Positions 9,696 through 20,426 of a stretch of 64,000 nt of DNA are shown one piece after another; the first letter of the stretch is position 1; each line of letters starts with the position of its first letter. Under the pieces are notes generated by a model. It was not told the DNA's origin. It did no database searches and was given only the letters and a program-made list of their open reading frames with translations. A program made the translations under genes and the position numbers. The DNA is taken from assembly GCF_002575655.3 (NCBI RefSeq), contig NC_053035.3, forward strand, positions 381,587,792 through 381,651,791, written 5' to 3'. Origin of the DNA: Aegilops tauschii subsp. strangulata. Taxonomy: Eukaryota > Streptophyta > Magnoliopsida > Poales > Poaceae.

Positions 9696-12600
9696 TGTGA
9701 CACCCCAAAATTTTGACCTTGTTTTATTTATTAAAATTTTTGCCAGGAAATAAAACTTTTCCATTTGTCAAGATTTACCCTTTTGTAATTGTGGATTTTT
9801 ACTTCAAGTGGAAAACTTTCAAAAGGTATTGTTGGACTTGAATACTCTCTATGATAAAACAATTCTTTATCAGTGGATTTAAATTGCAAGATTTGTTTTC
9901 TCAGAGCTTTATTCTTTTAAAATGATTTCTTTTGAATTTGGAGCCTGTTTTGCACTACAACCATTTGATAAATGCCGTTAAAATTTCCACCAAAATTTGG
10001 GGATGTCATGTGATGTTTCCGCATCACTTTTATGCAAAAATACCTTTTGGCCATTGGAGATTTTGAGCTCTACACCAACTTTTCCAATATGGTCCAGTAG
10101 GCACTTTTGCACTACAACCCATTTAAATATTTCTTTAAAAATTCTTCCAAGTGTTTGGAGATGTCAGTGGATGCCTACAATTCAACTCTATGCAAAAACC
10201 CAGTGATGTTCTTTGAAAAATTTGAGTGAATCACCCTCTTTTGCATTCTGGTCCAATTTGGTGATTTGTACTGCAACCTTATTTTATTTTGCTCTAGTGA
10301 CCCTGAGCTTTTTCCTACTTGTAGCCCTCCCTTCAAAACCCTTAAGTCCAGGAGAGTGGACTCATTGGAGGTTTTTAAGTGCATGCAATAAACCCTTTTT
10401 CTTTCTGTCCAAAACTGGAGTTTTGCAAATCTTGCACTAACAAGTTTCTGGTTTTGCCCATATGATCTTGCCTTCATCATCCACACCTAAAGAGACCCTG
10501 ATCTGGAGATTTTGGCCACTCCAAGAATTGCCTAAGTGCACTTGGCATTCTGTCGAACAGTTGGTGTGCACAGTCTGTTTTGGCATGAGTTCTTTGTTTG
10601 CACTGTGATCTTGTTCCACTGACCCAGCAACCATGTCCACTGAGCTCCTAGCTACCCCTACCCCTGTCCTGTTCATTGCCAGCTCCACCCTCGCGCTCTG
10701 CACCGCCCTAGCATTTCGTCGAGCAGGTTCCGTGCGTGCTCTGGGCGCGCCCAGAGCGCACGTTTTGCACGCGCGCGCACTGAGCCGCCGCGTCGCACTG
10801 CCGCACTCGACGCGGCCCGTCCCTGGCCCCTGCTCCACTGCTGAACCGCGCACTACGCTCGCTCACTCCCCACGCCACCCTGGCGCCCTGCAGCGCCGCT
10901 GGCAGAGCTCTTGGCGGCACGCCGGCGTTGGCAGCGAACCTCTGACATGGACGGCGCCGCCCAAGCCACCCCAGCGCGCCAGCTGCCCCGTGAACAGCCC
11001 GGTCTTATCCCGAAGCTCGTCGGCACGCGCTCGTCGCCGCCACGTCGCCCTGCGGCTACAGCACGGCTGTCGCCGGCGATCTTATCCCCAGCCGCCGCGG
11101 TCCAACCTCGAGCGCCTATTTAAAGGGTCTCCGAACTCGTTCAAGACCTCAGGCGACCTCAGACCCTCCCCATAGAGCTTCCCTAGCAGTGGATTGACCG
11201 GAGAAGACCGTCTTCACCAACTCCGGCCAGTTCGGCCGCCGCCGAACTCCGGTGAAATACGTCGCAGCCAGCCACTCTCTCGCCCAACCAGCGCCACCGG
11301 TAGCTTCCCCTTGTCCTTGCGGAGCTGCCCAGCAACCCAACCTCGATCGGAGACCACCGGAGCCCAAAAACCACTTCTCACCCGTAGCCCCCTCCGCCGC
11401 GGAGCTCGCCACCGGCGATTCCTTCCACCTCCGACGACCCAGCTACCACCAAGAGGACCACCCCAGTCTGGCCGTTCCATCCCCGCCCTCGGATGCCCGT
11501 GAGGCGCTGCCGTTCGTCGACGGCGATCGCCGGAGTCCCGCTCCCGTCGGGTAGAGAAGAGGAGGGAGAGGGAAGAACGGTCAAACCTGACCAGTGGGCC
11601 CTCTGGACCCACTGTCAGTGACCCGCGTACCGTCTTCTCTGTTTTAAGTGAAGGCGCGTAAGTCCCGAGTACGTCTCCTCTGCTGCGAAAGCGTATTCCC
11701 CTCGAAGCGTTTTCCTTTTTCTGGTTTTATTAAAAACAGAGTTTTGACCAGACTTTGACCAGCTATAACTTTTAAAATAAAACTCCAAATGAATTGATTC
11801 TTTTTCCTACCTCTCCCAAATTTCATCTAGTTTATTTTAAGATTTATTTCAAAAATATTTGAGACAACTTTTTGTACTGTGTTTGAAATATTTGTTATTT
11901 GGATATTTTGCAAAATAGGGATAATGGAGAGAAGAGAAAGCTTTCAAAAAGTGCATCCTTTGCATACTCTTGAAGGCAAGCATTTCTGAACTCTGGCATA
12001 ATATTTTGTTGTGGTGTTCTGATACGATTACAACACCATTTGGCTTGGAGTATGCGTTATCTTTATGTAACGATAAAGTCTCGTGCATGAGTGCTTTTTG
12101 GAGATATTTTGTGGTCAGCAATGGATACGCTAGTGATTTGGATCATCCTCGTGAGCTCCTCATGCATACCGGAAGGAAGCTGGGAAAGTCGTGGTCTTGG
12201 GTAGACACGAGCTTGTCCCAAGTCCCTCGTCGAGACGAGTATGTCCGGTATGGCATGGTGAGGCTTGATGAGTGGTGATTTATTCCACTAATGGTAATAT
12301 TGTTGGAGGATACTTGTACCACCTGAGTCGGTCGTAGATCGAGTTTTGATCAGTAACTTCCTTATTTGTTGGTACTACCACTTGTCCCTATCGCAGACGG
12401 GGTATGGTTCAGTAAGTTGTCAACCCCTTACCAAAGCACACACCGTACAGAGAGGCCATAGTAGAAGATACCGGAGGCCTCCGGTAGGCATGCCACTTGG
12501 TCCGGGGGCATGGGTGTTTCCGGTTGGGACCGAGAGGGGGGGCATCCCTTAGAGCGCGCGAATATAAATTTGATCCCATGCTACGTCGAGGTTGTAGCCT

Positions 12601-13881
12601 CCCCACTTAGAGTTTTGCTTGGCAGGTGTCGTGGGTGGTTCCAGACACCGATGAGTTAAGCTGGTGTGTGCAGGTCAGGCGTGTTTTCAATTAAAAGGCC
12701 GTAGGCGGAATTAGTCCCGATGGACTAAATAAATCTGTTACTCGTGGGAAAATAGTACTCCCTCTGCAGAGGATAAATCCTGTTGGATAGCCATGTTCAT
12801 AGGTAAGGACCACAGTCTGAGTGGAATCTAGTAACGGTATTCGGATGGAGAACGAATTAGCTAGAACTCAGTGACGGTTTTCGGATGGAGACACGGCTAA
12901 CTGGATCATAGTAACGGTATTCGGATGGAGAACAAATTAGCTAGAACTCAGTGACGGTCTTCGGATGGAGAAACGGCTAGACTAGATTTTTGTTTATGAC
13001 CTGTGACATCTGAGGATCATGTTTTAATTTTATTATTAATATGGACTAACCATTTACATTATGTATTTTATTGAGTATCCCTGGGATGGTTCTACCTCCT
13101 GGATATTCACTGTGATTATTTATTTATAAGCCCTTTATGTGGTGTCGCTCAGACGCCCGACTGCGGCATGCTTGTTGTTTATTTATAAGCCCTTTATGTG
13201 GTGTCGCTCAGACGCCCGACTGCGGCATGCTTGTTGTTTGATTATCTTTTATAAGCCCTTTCTGTGGTGTCGCTCAGACGCCCGACTGCGGCATCGTTAA
13301 TTTATTCGCAACCTTTCGAGGAGTCATTTTAGACACTCGCTCAGTGCATTTCTTTTACTTCCGTATTGCACGTCCATATTTTCTCCGCACGCGTGCATCA
13401 CAGATTTTTGTTTACCTCATGGCAGACTTATCATCATAAATGTTTCAGAGTATGATTATCTCCTGTTATATTATACCCGCGTTCTTAATGTTTGCAAGTA
13501 CATTCAAACGTACTCACTGGCTTGTCCCTGGCTATTGTCTTGGCCAGATTTTCGCGCTTGGAGATAAGCATCGTGGTGACAGCCTCGGAACCTACGTATT
13601 GACGATAGCAGCCTCGCGAAGATAGGAGTTATCCTGGTCAGCTGTTCTTGTGGGAATGGAGTCCCATAGACGCAGTTGTATCACATACCGCTTCTGCCAT
13701 CAACCACTAGAAACCAAATGTTGTACTCCTAGGCCACAATGGCCTTGTACTACATATTTTTGTACCTTGCTTGGAATTCTTGTATCAAGTTGGTGTCTCA
13801 TCAGCTAACAGTAATCCTGGGGCTGGTGAGCACAAAGGCCGTTTTCTGGGAAATTATTATCCCAAAAATCCGGTCGTGACA
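9696..13881 (+). repeat. Right LTR of the LARD (4186 bp)
   Basis: Starts TGTGACACCCC and ends CCGGTCGTGACA. It is uninterrupted and therefore serves as the reference for the split left LTR. It contains a GC-rich U3-like part (10650-11620), a TATTTAAA motif at 11117-11124, CGGATGGAGA repeats (12838-12980), and three CAGACGCCCGACTG units (about 13126-13295). ORFs within it are in GC-rich sequence, overlap on both strands and are broken in the other LTR copies. Confidence 0.92.
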
Positions 13882-14021
13882 GGGGGTGTGTGTGGGGGGA
13901 GGTGTCATGGCGCTGGATGGTGTGGCCGGGAAGCTGAAGGGGCTGAAGCTGTCGGAGGAGGAGAAGAAGGGAGTTAAGGTGGTGCGAGTGGTCTCCAGAG
14001 TTCACAGTGTTTAACGGTGCC

Positions 14022-17000
14022 CCACGACACTCCGACCATCGACCCGCCATTGTCTGCACATAGGGTGTCACCAGAAAGGCAGGGGGAGGCGATCGTGGCT
14101 TTCGTTTCGAGGCATGGTGGCTCCAGGAAGACGGGTGTAGTGCGGAGGTGCGAGGAGCGTGGGAGGAAGGATGTCTGAAGGATCGAGGTGACGTCGCAAC
14201 TGCTATGAAGAATGTGGCTGGTAGGATGAGGAGATGGGGCAAGGAGGTGGCGGGGGAATTGGAAAAACGGCTGAAAGATACTAGGCGTGCTTTGGAGAAA
14301 TGCATGAGGGCGCCGGTCTCAGAAACAAAAGTCGGGGAAGAGGGAAGGCTCACGTGCTTGCTTGAGGAGCTCGAAGACAAAAAGAACACCAAAGCAAAGT
14401 AGTACTCACAGGTTACATGGCTGCGAGATGGGAACAAAAGCACGAAATACTTCATGGCAGTAGCGTCAGCTAGGAGAAAGGCGAATATGATTAAGAAGTT
14501 GAAGAAGGAGGATGGTTCGGAGGTGAAAGAAGGGGAGGAGCTTAATAATTATGTCTGTTCTTTTTTTTAGGACCTCTTCACTACTTCTGGCGTCAACCGA
14601 TTACCTGAGCTTATTGACAAAGTCCAACCCCGTGTCACTGATGCCATGAGGTCCATCCTAGAAGCGGAGGTTACTAGAGGGGAAGTCAAGGCCGCACTTA
14701 ATCACATTGGGGGTCTGAAGGCTCTGAGGCCGGATGGAATGCCCTCGGTCGTCTATAAGAAGCTTTGGCACTTTATGGGGGACAAAGTGATCGATGAGGT
14801 TATTGGAGTGCTCAATGGAGGTGTGATGCCGAAAGGGTGGAATGACACAACTGTCGTCCTCATCCCTAAAGTGAAAAACCCTAGTAGGATCAAGGACCTA
14901 CGGCCAATCATCCTATGCAACGTGATATACAAGTTGGTGTCCAAGGTCATCGCCAACCTCCTAAAACTTATACTCGAACCAGAGTGCTTTCGTCCCCGGG
15001 AGGATGATCACCAACAACGTTCTGGTGGCATATGAGGTGTCGCACTATATACTGAATAAGAAGAGAGGCAAGGAAGGAATTGCAGCAGTCAAAGCGGACA
15101 TGAGTAAAGCTTACGGTAGGGTCAAATGGTAGTTCCTAAGAGCTATGCTGACCAAATTGGGCTTCGGGACAAGGTGGATTGATCTGGTCATGACCTGCGT
15201 TTCTTCGGTTCGGTACCAGATCAAAGTGAATGGGGAACTCACAGAACAGTTCTCCCGCTCTCGCGGTCTACGATAGGGAGATCTGGCCTCGTCCTACCTG
15301 TTTGTTATTTGCGTGGAGGGACTCTCGGCCCTGCTGCACGACGCGGAGGCGACGGGGAAGATAAGTGGAGTCAGAATCTATCAGGGGGCACCAGTGCTGC
15401 CACATCTGCTATTTGTGGACGATTCGCTTTTACTTCTGAAAGCGAAGGAGGAGGAGGCCCATGAGCTGCATTGCGTTCTTTACCTGTACGAGGACTGCTC
15501 GGGGCAGTGCATAAACCTCGAAAAGTCGGCCTTAATGTTCAGCCCCAATACGGAGGACGGGGTTAAAACTGCTGTCAAAAACGCTCTGCAAATCCATAGC
15601 GAGACGTGGAACGAGAAGTATCTAGGCCTGCCAATTCATGTTGGGAAGTCACGGAGGAAAGATTTTGTCTTTGTCAAGGGTGCCATGGCTGGCCGGGTGT
15701 ATGGCTGGAAGGAACGACTAATTGCCAAGGCTGGGAAGGAGACCCTAGTCATGAATGTAGCTCAGGCCATCCCCAGCTTCGCCATGTCCTGCTTCTACTT
15801 GAGTAAATTATTCTGCGAGGAGCTCAGCTCGCTGGTCGGGAACTATTGGTGGAGCCAACAAGACAAGGAAAATACCATCCAGTGGATCGGCTGGAAAACA
15901 CTTACGTTGCCGAAAGCTCGGGGAGGGCTTGGTTTTCGGGATGCACGGTTTCAACATAGCCATGCCGTCGAGGCAAATATGGAGGCTTATTCAGCACCCG
16001 AACTCCTTGTGTGCACAAGTTCTGCGGGCTCGCTACTACCCAAATGATCAAATACTGGAGGCCGTCCCTATAGATGGTATCTCTTACTCCTGGCGAAGCT
16101 TGCTCCATGGGCTACAACACTTCCGAGAAGGCTACATATGGAGGATTGGGGATGGCACTCAAGTCAATATTTGGTCGGACCCGTGGATACCGCGGCCTTG
16201 GTCACGGCGAGTCCTGACTGCTAGAGGGCAAAACCTTCTGGAGAGGGTCTGTGTGCTCATTGATCTGACCACGGGCCAGTGGGATGAGCAGTTGGTGAGG
16301 GACACTTTTTGGGCCGATGATGTCAAACACATACTCCAGATCCCGCTGAGAGAAGGGGCCCAAGATTTTATATCCTGGTAGTACGACGGTAAGGGGATCC
16401 ACTCCGTCAAGTCTGCTTATAAACTCTTTGGCCAATTGGAAAAAAACCAAGAGGAATGGAGACGTGGGTGGAAGCAGCTCGAACAATGGTGTTCTGGACC
16501 GAGTTGACGATGACTCGTGGAAACGAATTTGGAAGCTACCCTGCCCTAAAACCATCCAAATGTTCACTTGGAGAGTCAAGCATGAATCCCTAGCACTTCG
16601 TACAAATGTGGCTCGCCGAGGCATCCCTATCGCTGACACCAAGTGCTTGTTCTGTGGCAAGGTTGATGAGGACGGGGCGCATTTATTCATCAAGTGCAAA
16701 ACGGCCAAGGGCGTCTGGAGGGAGCTGGCTATGGAGAAGGAGCGTATTGTTCTGGAGCGCATCACGTCCGTGCATGCAATGATGGATTTCCTTCGGGGGC
16801 TCGATGTAAAAAAGTGGCTCCTTGTGCTCACTTTTTGGTGGTTATGGTGGTCCAATAGAAACAAGCTGCGAGACGGGGAGCTGCCCACAGCGGCCAAGGA
16901 AGTGGCTCGAAGGGCAAGGAGCAGTGTTCATGAGTTTATGCATATCTTTGTGAAGGCTAAAACTAAGCTACCCCCGGAGAAATGGCGACCCCCGGAAGAA

Positions 17001-17430
17001 TGTGAGTACAAAAAAATGTCGATGGTTCATTTGTAGCTGGGCAGCACCATGCTGGATGGGGTGTGGCGGTGCGATCTAGCGAAGGCCATCTGCTTTTGCC
17101 CGGGCAGGATGAGGCGAGAATGTCAGTGATGCTTTTGCTGCTGAAACCGAAGCCATGTCTCAGGCTATCAACACTGCGGCAGAGCTAGGCATGGTCCGGG
17201 TGGAGTTCGAAACTGATTCTCAACTCCTTGCTGAAGCTCTGGACCTTGGGAAGGTGGACTCCTCGGCGTATGTGGCTGTGATTGAGGACATGAAATACCA
17301 ACTTAAGCTTTGGTTCTCCAAGTTTTCTATTTCTATTTGTAGAAGGAGTGCAAATTCGGTCGCTCATGAGTTGGCCAATCTAGGGCGTATGTGTGAACCT
17401 AACCACTGTATGCAGTGGGAGTCTGATGTA
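14022..17430 (+). pseudogene. LINE ORF2 relic: endonuclease end, reverse transcriptase, zf-RVT, RNase H
   Basis: The product would be the endonuclease/reverse transcriptase that performs target-primed reverse transcription. Visible landmarks: SDHRP (14031-14045), end of endonuclease; RT fingers and palm in 14646-15035 (LRPDGMPSVVYKKLW, WNDTTVVLIPKV, LRPIILCNVIYKL); the RT catalytic FVDD at 15412-15423; a conserved SWRSLLHGL region near 16090; the zinc-binding CLFCGKVDEDGAHLFIKC motif at about 16644-16697 (C-x2-C, H, C); and an RNase H-like end (ETDSQLLAEAL, RSANSVAHELANLG) at 17200-17380. Lesions include in-frame stops near 14062 (TAG), 14401, 15129 and 15274 and at least three frame changes between 15036 and 17155. 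The front of the endonuclease is missing. Non-functional. Confidence 0.85.
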
Positions 17431-17449
17431 CCCGCCCATGTGGGCGCTT

Positions 17450-17454
17450 GTGTC
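17450..17454. repeat. Target-site duplication GTGTC, left copy
   Basis: GTGTC abuts the TGTTGGAAAT start of the Copia LTR and recurs at 26126-26130 after the CCCCAACA end. The LINE sequence continues on the far side, which identifies the target. Confidence 0.95.
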
Positions 17455-19150
17455 TGTTGGAAATATGCCCTAGAGGCAATAATAAAGTGGTTATTATTAT
17501 ATTTCCTTGTTCATGATAATTGTCTGTTGTTCATGATATAATTGTATTAACCGGAAACCGTAATACATGTGTGAATACATAGACCATAATATGTCCCTAG
17601 TAAGCCTCTAGTTGACTATCTCGTTGATCAATAGATGGTTGTGGTTTCCTGACCATGAACATTGCATGTCGTTGATAACGGGATCACATCATTAGGAGAA
17701 TGATGTGATGGACAAGACCCAATCCTAAGCATAGCACAAGATCGTGTAGTTCGTTTTGCTAGAGCTTTTCTAATGTCAAGTATCGTTTCCTTAGACCATG
17801 AGATTGTGCAACTCCCAGATACCGTAGGAATGCTTTGGGTGTACCAAACGTCACAACGTAACTGGGTGGCTATAAATGTGCACTACAGCTATCTCTGAAA
17901 GTGTCTGTTGGGTTGGCACGAATCGAGACTGGGATTTTTCACTCCGTATGACAGAGAGGTATCTCTGGGCCCACTCGGTAATGCATCATCATAATGAGTT
18001 CAATGTGACTAAGGAGTTAGCCATGGGATCATCCGTTACGGAACGAGTAAAGAGACTTGCCCGTAACGAGATTGAACAAGGTATGAGGATACCGACGATC
18101 GAATCTCGGGCAAGTAACATACCGATGGACAAAGGGAATTGTATACGGGATTGATTGAATCCCCGACATCATGGTTCATCCGATGAGGTCATCATGGAAC
18201 ATGTGGGAGCCAACATGGCTATCCAGATCCCGCTGTTGGTTATTGGCCGGAGAGATGTCTCGGTCATGTCTGCATGGTTCTCGAACCCGTAGGGTCTACA
18301 CACTTAAGGTTCGGTGACGCTAGAGTTGTTATGGGAAATTGTATGTGGTTACCGAAGGTTGTTTGGAGTCCCGGACATCACGAGGAGTTCCAAAATGGTC
18401 TAGAGGTGAAGAATTATATATGGGAAGTCCAGTTTCAGTCGCCGGAATAATTTCGGGTGATATCGATATTGTACCGGGACCACCGAAAGGTGTCGGGGTC
18501 CATCGGGTGGGGCCACCTGCCCCGGTGGGCCAAGTGGGCTGAACAAGGGTGGGAACCAGCCCCCTAGTGGGCTGGTGCACCCCCAAGGGCCCAAGGTGCC
18601 TAGGGTTAGAAACCCTAGGGGGTGGGGGCGCCTCCCACCAAACTTGGGTGGCAAGTTCCCCTCTGGCCCCCCCCCTTGTAGATGGGATCTAAGGGGGCCG
18701 GCCCCCTTCACCCTATAAATAGAGGGGGGTGGGAGGGCAGCAACACCCCTTCCCTGGCGCAGCCCTCCCCCTCTCCAACACGTCCTCCTCCTCCGTGGTG
18801 CTTGGCGAAGCCCTGCCGGAGAACCACGAACTCCACCACCACCACGCCGTCGTGCTGCCGGAGTTCTCCCTCAACTTCTCCTCTCCCCTTGCTGGATCAA
18901 GAAGGAGGAGACGTCCCTAGGCTGTACGTGTGTTGAACGCAGAGGCGTCCTCCGTTCGGCGCTTGGATCGGATCTTCCGCGATTTGAATCGTCGCGAGTA
19001 CGACTCCATCAACCGCGTTCTTGTAACGCTTCCGCTTAGCGATCTTCAAGGGTATGAAGATGCACTCCCTTCTCTCTCGTGGCTAGCATCTCCTAGATTG
19101 ATCTTGGTGACACGTAGGAAAATTTTGAGTTATTACTACGTTCCCCAACA
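17455..19150 (+). repeat. Left LTR of the Copia element
   Basis: 1696 bp, TGTTGGAAAT to CCCCAACA. It includes a probable TATA box (CTATAAATAG at about 18713-18722) followed by a short leader with a proline-rich open frame. Relative to the right LTR it contains an additional stretch of about 30 bp near 19053-19086 (between AAGGGTA and GCATCTCC). Confidence 0.95.
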
Positions 19151-19151
19151 G

Positions 19152-19164
19152 TGGCATCATGAGC
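19152..19164 (+). other. Degenerate primer-binding site
   Basis: TGGCATCATGAGC directly after the LTR is a mutated form of TGGTATCAGAGC (iMet type), with a substitution and an inserted base. Confidence 0.7.
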
Positions 19165-20426
19165 TAGGTCTATGCGTAGATTCTATGCACAAGTAGAACA
19201 CAAGTAGTTGTGGGCGATGGTTTGTTCAATTTTCTTACCGTTACTAGTCCTATCTTGATTCGGTGGCATTGTGGGATGAAGCGGCTCGGACCGGCCTTAC
19301 ACGTACGCTTACGTGAGACTGGTTCCACCAACTGACATGCACTTGATGCACAAGGTGGCTAGCGGGTGTCTGTCTCTCCCACTTTAGTCGGATCGGATTC
19401 GATGAAGAGGGTCCTTATGAAGGGTAAATAAAAATTGGCATATCACCGTTGTGATTTTTGCGTTGGTAAGAAACGTTCCTGCTAGAAACCCATAGCAGCC
19501 ACGTAATACATGCAACAACAATTAGAGGACATCTAACTTGTTTTTGCAGGGTATGCTATGTGATGTGATATGGCCAAAAGGATGCGATGAATGATATATG
19601 TGATGTATGAGATTGATCATGTTCTTGTAATAGGAATCACGACTTGCATGTCGATGAGTATGACAACCGGCAGGAGCCATAGGAGTTGTCTTAATTTATT
19701 GTATGACCTACGAGTCAATGAAAACGCCATGTAACTACTTTACTTCATTGCTAACCGTTAGCCATAGTAGTAGAAGTAATAGTTGGCGGGACAACTTCAT
19801 GAAGACACAATGATGGAGATCATGGTGTCATGCTAGTGACGAAGATGATCATGTTGCGCCTCGAAGATGGAGATCAAAGGCGCAAGATGATATTGGCCAT
19901 ATCATGTCACTTTATGATTTGCATGTGATGTTTATCATGTTTACATCTTATTTGCTTAGAACGACGGTAGCATAAATAAGATGATCCCTCACTAAAATTT
20001 CAAGAAATGTGTTCCCCCTAACTGTGCACCGTTGCGAAGGTTCGTTGTTTCGAAGCACCATGTGATGATCGGGTGTGATAGATTCTGACGTTCGCATACA
20101 ACGGGTGTAAGCCAGATTTACACATGCAAAACACTTAGGTTGACTTGACGAGCCTAGCATGTACAGACATGGCCTCGGAACACGAGAGACCGAAAGGTCG
20201 AACATGAGTCGTATAGTAGATACAATCAACATGGGGATGTTCACCGTTGATGACTAGTCCGTCTCACATGATGATCGGACACGGCCTAGTCGATTCGGAT
20301 CATGTATCACTTAGATGACTAGAGGGATGTCTATCTGAGTGGGAGTTCATTAAATAATTTGATTAGATGAACTTAATTGTCATGAACTTAGTCTAAAATA
20401 TCTTTACAATATGTCTAGTAGATCAA
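19165..20426 (+). other. Copia untranslated leader
   Basis: About 1.26 kb between primer site and gag start. No open frame of note on the plus strand. This long leader is usual for BARE-type elements, where it holds dimerisation and packaging signals; I cannot point to those signals in the sequence. Confidence 0.6.

Larger units (their letters stand above)
1..13881 (+). mobile_element. Sukkula-like LARD (non-autonomous gypsy-type LTR element), left end outside window
   Basis: The element has very long LTRs (the right one is 4186 bp), an initiator-Met type primer site after the left LTR, a short internal domain of about 3.4 kb without gag, protease, RT or integrase, and a G-rich polypurine tract before the right LTR. 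This is the architecture of the large retrotransposon derivatives described in barley (Sukkula). Bases 1-886 plus 5282-6322 align with 11954-13881, so the left end should lie about 2.26 kb upstream of base 1. By eye there are roughly 25-30 mismatches over about 1.93 kb of comparable LTR, pointing to a fairly recent insertion. A solo LTR is nested in the left LTR. The family name is from memory; the structure is seen directly. Confidence 0.85.
13882..17454 (+). mobile_element. L1-type LINE, decayed, 5' part and body (split by Copia)
   Basis: Relics appear in the order expected for a plant L1 element: a possible ORF1 start (ATG 13906, with GLKLSEEEKKGVKV), the end of the endonuclease domain with SDHRP at 14031-14045, then FRFEAWWLQEDGC, reverse transcriptase, zinc-binding zf-RVT segment and RNase H-like domain. 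The element is interrupted at 17454 by the Copia and resumes at 26131, ending in an A-run. No TSD is visible next to the LARD LTR at 13881, so the LARD may have inserted into the LINE, leaving LINE 5' sequence beyond the left window edge. Multiple stops and frame changes make it inactive. Confidence 0.85.

Noticed and set aside
18329..18936. Proline-rich ORFs in the Copia LTRs (also 25309-26061)
   Set aside because: Located in R/U5 of the LTR, differ between the two LTR copies, and have no domain; BARE-type LTRs commonly show such chance frames.
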